From contig NZ_JBNPXI010000006.1 of NCBI RefSeq assembly GCF_050433385.1, forward strand, positions 1-64,000: a DNA stretch of 64,000 nucleotides. The letters run 5' to 3'. Position numbers and translations under genes: made by a program. Position 1 is the stretch's first letter. Each line of letters opens with the position of its first letter. This DNA is from Brassicibacter mesophilus. Lineage in GTDB: Bacteria; Bacillota; Clostridia; Tissierellales; Proteiniboraceae. Below are positions 60,366 to 64,000 of this stretch, piece by piece. The notes under the pieces are model-generated. The model made no database searches. It worked only from the letters and a program-made list of their open reading frames with translations, and was not told the DNA's origin.

Positions 60366-61706
60366 TTATTTATAATCACCCATTAAGTAATTATAAAATG
60401 GCTTATCAACCCAAAATTTATAGGTTGTTACTTTCATATTAGGATCAATTTTCTTGAAACCCTCTACTACTTCATTTGACTTATCATTCAAAGAAAATGA
60501 TTGAACAATAAAATTATCTTTTTTCACATAGTTATTAGTTATCTGCTCGTAATTTTCCATGTTAGTAAGTGAATAATAAAGAGGTTGCCACCATGAGCCA
60601 ATTATCAATCCTGACATATCCTCTTGATCTCTTTTTGCATAACTAAATATAATATCCTGAAACTTGTTTTTTTGCTCCATATTGTTAAATTCAAAGCTTA
60701 TGTCATATTCCTTAGAATATGCTATATAGTTTCCATTTTCTATCTGAACTACCTGATAATCTGGAAACTCTTCTGGTTCACCCCATTCTTTCAAATAAAT
60801 AAAGGCTGAAGATTTTGGTTCAAGCTGTACTTTTGCGTCTATTCCTTCACTTTTTAGCAATCCTATAAGCTGCAAAGCATGATTAATATCAGTATGTCCA
60901 TAAGTTATTGAAAGCTCTGGATCAAAGTTAGGATTATATCTAATATCTTTTACATTATATCCAGTAATAATATCTTCTTTAAGCGCTTGATCTACTATGT
61001 TTCTTAAGTCATCTGCTTGCAGAAGATTTTGTGACTTCCATGATTTATACACTTTACTGTATATGTCTGGATCACTTATGTTGCCCAAATAGTTTTTATA
61101 CTGACCCCTAAAGGTTAGCAATTTTCCTAAAAGTACTGTAGTAAAATCACTATCAACGCTATTTTCAAGTTTTGTTAATTTGCTGTACATATCTAAAGGT
61201 ATGATTTGAGTATCAATAGCTACTGCTAATTCTTTTAATTTATCACTTACAACCTTTTCTGACTTATAAGAGCTTATTTTTGCATTTAATAAAGTACTCT
61301 TTACTTTTGTTTCCGGATAAGTATACGCAAGCTCCTTTAAGTCTGCAGCTTTAACAGTAATGGATATTGCATCTTCATATGTTAATCTTTTATTTAAGTC
61401 ATTAGTATTAATATTAGTATCAATCGTAGAATAGTCTATGTCCAATATTTTCTGTATAGTGTTTATAAAGTATTCTTGTGTTATTATATCCGGTACGGTT
61501 ATGTCATAGGTATATTTCAAATAATTCTTATACTCGTCTACTAAAGAAACTTTCTCTGAATTGTAATATGAAGTATCCTCTGTTTTGGTAAGATAAGAAT
61601 TTGATTCAGCAAAGGCAGAATTTCCTATGCTAGAAAGTATTAATAGCATTACTACTATAATGCAATAAAGCGACTTACTAATTTTTTTAAAACTATGTCC
61701 TCTCAA
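60366..61706 (-). CDS. Exported protein of unknown function
   Basis: The gene encodes a 446-residue exoprotein with a signal peptide (about 10-33, cleavage near AFA-ES). The middle (about 90-150) has two helical repeats (QEYFINTIQKILDID and TYEDAISITVKAADLKELAY) that vaguely recall SLH-type repeats. The C-terminal half is mixed, with WWQPLYYSLTNMENYEQITNNY and a FWVDKPFYNYLMGDY tail. I do not recognise the family. It starts with TTG after AAAGGAGGG. It sits between gntR and mtaD, the only non-metabolic gene of the operon, and is bracketed by 15-bp inverted repeats. Confidence 0.65.
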   Translation of the reverse strand: MRGHSFKKISKSLYCIIVVMLLILSSIGNSAFAESNSYLTKTEDTSYYNSEKVSLVDEYKNYLKYTYDITVPDIITQEYFINTIQKILDIDYSTIDTNINTNDLNKRLTYEDAISITVKAADLKELAYTYPETKVKSTLLNAKISSYKSEKVVSDKLKELAVAIDTQIIPLDMYSKLTKLENSVDSDFTTVLLGKLLTFRGQYKNYLGNISDPDIYSKVYKSWKSQNLLQADDLRNIVDQALKEDIITGYNVKDIRYNPNFDPELSITYGHTDINHALQLIGLLKSEGIDAKVQLEPKSSAFIYLKEWGEPEEFPDYQVVQIENGNYIAYSKEYDISFEFNNMEQKNKFQDIIFSYAKRDQEDMSGLIIGSWWQPLYYSLTNMENYEQITNNYVKKDNFIVQSFSLNDKSNEVVEGFKKIDPNMKVTTYKFWVDKPFYNYLMGDYK

Positions 61707-61751
61707 ACTAAGTCCCTCCTTTTATTTTACCTATATCATTATATTTAAACT

Positions 61752-61766
61752 AAGACACCAGCTTAA
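61752..61766. repeat. 15-bp inverted repeat, right copy
   Basis: AAGACACCAGCTTAA is the exact reverse complement of 60323-60337. It lies 46 bp before the exoprotein start, just past the gntR stop. In the operon mRNA the pair could close a stem over the whole gene. Confidence 0.75.
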
Positions 61767-61769
61767 ATC

Positions 61770-62501
61770 TTATTTAACTCTATTCACCTTAAACTTGAAT
61801 ACATCTGGATTAAAATAGTCCATAGAATAGATCAAAGGATTTCCTTCTTTATCATAATGAACCTGATGTAAGAGAATAAATAGCTGCTTTTTATTTATTT
61901 TCATTAGCTCTACCATTTCCTTAGTTGGGAAAGTAGGCAATATCTCAGAAATAGCATATTCAGGTTCCATTCCACACATTTCTTTAAGATAACTAAACAT
62001 TGATTCGTTGTCTACATTTTCTGGAACATCTCCAATTAACATTGATTTCTTTATTGTATCAACACAGTAAGCTGCCACTTTTCCACTTGCAGTTCTTATT
62101 CTTTTAAAAGTAATTACTTTCTCATCTTCATTCATCTTAAGCTCATTTATCATATCCTTTGTGGGAACGTTTTCTTTTATATCAATCCATTCTGTTCCTG
62201 GATCATATCCAAAGCTTTCTATTATCTCAGTAATACTTTCCAGCTTTTCAAGTCCACTCTCAATTTGAACTGGTCTTTTGTTTACAAAAGTACCTTTCCC
62301 CTGTATTTTATATACTATTTTATCCTGCTCAAGAAGAGCCAATGCCTCTCTTACTGTGTATCTGCTTACCCCTAGCATATCCATAAGATTTGCCTCCGAT
62401 GGTAACGTATCATCAGGCTGAAGACCTTCTTCTCTAATATATTCTATAATCTTTTCCTTAGCTTTCTGACTTAAGGGAATAGATTTTTCCTTTATTTTCA
62501 T
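61770..62501 (-). CDS. GntR/HutC family transcriptional regulator
   Basis: This is a 243-residue regulator with an N-terminal winged helix (QKAKEKIIEYIREEGLQPDDTLPSEANLMDMLGVSRYTVREALALLEQDKIVYKIQGKGTFV) and a C-terminal UTRA effector domain. It heads the salvage operon and likely controls it, with a nucleoside-derived effector. A promoter lies at 62550-62578. I did not find an operator with a clear HutC-type palindrome. Confidence 0.92.
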   Translation of the reverse strand: MKIKEKSIPLSQKAKEKIIEYIREEGLQPDDTLPSEANLMDMLGVSRYTVREALALLEQDKIVYKIQGKGTFVNKRPVQIESGLEKLESITEIIESFGYDPGTEWIDIKENVPTKDMINELKMNEDEKVITFKRIRTASGKVAAYCVDTIKKSMLIGDVPENVDNESMFSYLKEMCGMEPEYAISEILPTFPTKEMVELMKINKKQLFILLHQVHYDKEGNPLIYSMDYFNPDVFKFKVNRVK

Positions 62502-62549
62502 ATTTAATTTTCTCCCTTCACTTGTCTGACATCTGATATCCTATAACTA

Positions 62550-62578
62550 ATGCTATCATGTAAAAAATATTCTGTCAA
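62550..62578 (-). promoter_or_regulatory. Promoter of the gntR-led salvage operon
   Basis: On the minus strand, -35 TTGACA (62573-62578) is perfect, the spacer is 17 bp and the -10 TAGCAT (62550-62555) is fair. It lies 49 bp before the gntR ATG. Confidence 0.7.
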
Positions 62579-62781
62579 TATATTATGATGCAAATTTATA
62601 TTCAAAATTTTTATTGTTTATGGCACTGTTCTAAACTGTTTTTAGTAAGATATATTATCTCTATCTATGTACTGTCTGTTACTAAGTATAATAACCTTGT
62701 TGCCGAAGCATAATACTCTAAAAAGCTAATCTTATTTATATATGAAACGAAATAAATTTTTTAATAATTCACAATTTTTTG

Positions 62782-62809
62782 TTGATTTTTGTTATATTTC
62801 ATGTATAAT
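62782..62809 (+). promoter_or_regulatory. Promoter of gdhA
   Basis: -35 TTGATT (62782-62787), a 16-bp spacer and a perfect -10 TATAAT (62804-62809) lie 43 bp before the gdhA start. Confidence 0.65.
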
Positions 62810-62852
62810 TATTAATAAATTATTTATAAATACTTATTTAGGGGATGATGCC

Positions 62853-64000
62853 ATGAAAGTAGTAGAAAATGTAATCAATGAAGTTATAAAGAAAAATCCA
62901 GGAGAAACAGAATTTCATCAGACTATAGAAGAGGTGTTGCAATCTCTTGAACCTGTTATTGAAAAGCATCCTGAGTTTATTGACGAAGGTATACTTGAGA
63001 GATTGGTTGAACCTGAAAGACAAATAATATTTAGAGTTCCTTGGATAGATGATAATGGCAAAGTACGTGTCAATAAAGGATTTAGAGTTCAATTCAACAG
63101 TGCAATCGGGCCATATAAAGGAGGCGTTAGATTCCATCCATCAGTAAATCTAGGAATAATTAAATTTCTAGGATTTGAACAGATATTTAAAAACTCACTT
63201 ACAGGACTTCCTTTAGGCGGAGGGAAAGGTGGTTCAGATTTTGACCCTAAGGGTAAATCAGACAGAGAGATCATGAAATTCTGCCAAAGCTTTATGACAG
63301 AATTATATAGGCATGTAGGACAGGATACTGATATTCCTGCTGGAGATATTGGAGTAAGTTCTCGTGAAATAGGATACTTATTTGGCCAATATAAAAGAAT
63401 TAAAAACAGCTATGAAGCTGGAGTTCTAACAGGAAAAGGATTGAGCTCTGGAGGCTCTCTTGCTAGGAAAGAAGCAACTGGCTATGGTGTTGTTTATTTT
63501 GTTAAAGAAATGCTTTCTGCTAATAATATTGACATCAGTGGTAAAACTGCAATAATTTCTGGTTCTGGGAATGTAGCAATATATACATGTGAAAAAGCTC
63601 AGGAGTTTGGTGTTAATGTAGTTGCTATGTGTGATTCTAATGGATACGTATATGATAAGAATGGAATTAATATCGAAACGATAAAACAAATAAAAGAAGT
63701 AAAACGTGAAAGAATTAGCGAATACACAAAATATCATCCTGAAGCAGAGTATCACGAGGGGCAAAATAATATGTGGTCATTAAAATGTGATATCGCACTT
63801 CCTTGTGCAACTCAAAATGATATAGATACTTTAGAAGCTCAAAAGCTAATTGAGAATGGTGTTATTGCCATAGGTGAGGGCGCGAACATGCCTTGTACTC
63901 TTGATGCATTAAAACTTTTCCTGCAAAATAATGTATTAGTAGCTCCTTCAAAAGCTGCAAATGCTGGCGGTGTAGCTGTGTCAGGACTTGAAATGTCACA
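62853..64000 (+). CDS. gdhA: Glutamate dehydrogenase, NADP-type (partial)
   Basis: The gene is cut by the window end after about 382 codons of an expected 445. The enzyme interconverts 2-oxoglutarate plus ammonia and glutamate. Signatures are GPYKGGVRFHPSV, LPLGGGKGGSDFDP (catalytic Lys), DIPAGDIGV, and the dinucleotide fold ISGSGNVAIYTCEKAQ, with ANAGGVAVSGLEMS at the end. The N-terminal layout is that of hexameric small-subunit GDH, like E. coli gdhA. AGGGGATG lies before the ATG at 62853. It works with glnA in ammonia assimilation or in amino-acid fermentation. Confidence 0.95.
   Translation, partial: MKVVENVINEVIKKNPGETEFHQTIEEVLQSLEPVIEKHPEFIDEGILERLVEPERQIIFRVPWIDDNGKVRVNKGFRVQFNSAIGPYKGGVRFHPSVNLGIIKFLGFEQIFKNSLTGLPLGGGKGGSDFDPKGKSDREIMKFCQSFMTELYRHVGQDTDIPAGDIGVSSREIGYLFGQYKRIKNSYEAGVLTGKGLSSGGSLARKEATGYGVVYFVKEMLSANNIDISGKTAIISGSGNVAIYTCEKAQEFGVNVVAMCDSNGYVYDKNGINIETIKQIKEVKRERISEYTKYHPEAEYHEGQNNMWSLKCDIALPCATQNDIDTLEAQKLIENGVIAIGEGANMPCTLDALKLFLQNNVLVAPSKAANAGGVAVSGLEMS

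Larger units (their letters stand above)
62502..62852. other. Divergent intergenic region gntR / gdhA
   Basis: This 351-bp AT-rich gap holds the promoters of the salvage operon and of gdhA, given as separate entries. I see no other gene or strong repeat in between. Confidence 0.5.

Noticed and set aside
1..64000. CRISPR array, tRNA, rRNA, prophage or insertion sequence
   Set aside because: No regularly spaced direct repeats, cloverleaf sequences, rRNA-like stretches, integrase or transposase genes were seen anywhere in the window.

Overview
The window is AT-rich DNA (only short GC-rich hairpins stand out) from a low-GC, endospore-forming Firmicute, most likely an anaerobic member of the Clostridia or Tissierellia. 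Four things support this: a complete gerA-type germinant receptor operon (A, C, a small D-like subunit and B), a GerS/YdcC-type lipoprotein beside alanine racemase, csaB and FtsEX genes of Gram-positive type, and strong AGGAGG ribosome sites throughout. I see no tRNA, rRNA, CRISPR array, transposase or phage gene. About 60 protein genes are supported. All boundaries were read by eye, and many starts were moved to the codon that has a ribosome site.

Layout. 1-3256: ftsE-ftsX-M23 hydrolase operon (cell-wall splitting at division). 3257-8370: fthC, a Lon-like protease, a LysM exoprotein and a PrcB-like protein. 8371-16476: one apparent leftward operon running GT4 glycosyltransferase, DUF4330 protein, membrane protein, O-antigen-ligase-like protein, csaB, tagA, YitT and a two-subunit transketolase; its front half builds a pyruvylated secondary cell-wall polymer. 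16477-22860: a tandem structured repeat, then the conserved acpS / gerS(ydcC) / alr / mazE-mazF neighbourhood, with acpS fused to an NAD(P)H-hydrate dehydratase domain. 23199-31500: a two-domain nucleotidase with LysM, an MFS transporter, glnA, a DUF1450 protein and rsgA. 31804-36910: an M28 lipoprotein, and a feo iron operon with FeoB split in two, a small Cys-rich protein and a Fur-type box. 37117-41319: germinant receptor. 41400-47546: an unrecognised structured RNA, a methyltransferase, and two lipoproteins, one an M28 peptidase with a membrane tail. 47596-50740: ferritin-like protein, phosphodiesterase and an Atg22-like transporter. 50788-62501: an approximately 12-kb leftward operon for salvage of S-adenosylmethionine by-products. 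62853-64000: glutamate dehydrogenase, cut off by the window end.

How genes work together. The salvage operon reads as a route. A GntR/HutC regulator comes first. An ECF transporter (S, T and fused A1-A2) imports a nucleoside-like compound. A deaminase converts methylthioadenosine or a related nucleoside to its inosine form. A phosphorylase with an Asn where adenine-specific enzymes have Asp releases the base. MtnA isomerises the sugar phosphate. A class II aldolase cleaves it to dihydroxyacetone phosphate and an aldehyde, and a zinc alcohol dehydrogenase can reduce the aldehyde. A methionine gamma-lyase-type enzyme closes the cluster.

The most novel-looking signals are regulatory RNAs. The rsgA gene has a good promoter, a 23-codon leader ORF whose middle (Ser-Val-Phe-Ile-Ile-Thr-Thr) resembles the stalling motif of the ErmC leader peptide, and four RNA segments that can pair in mutually exclusive ways, the last being the rsgA ribosome site. 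A second transcript before a methyltransferase gene has a seven-codon ORF, a three-way-junction-like fold and a terminator. The methyltransferase's own ribosome site is masked by another hairpin. Two further oddities are a 101-bp tandem repeat with nested inverted repeats, and an exoprotein gene bracketed by perfect 15-bp inverted repeats inside the salvage operon.
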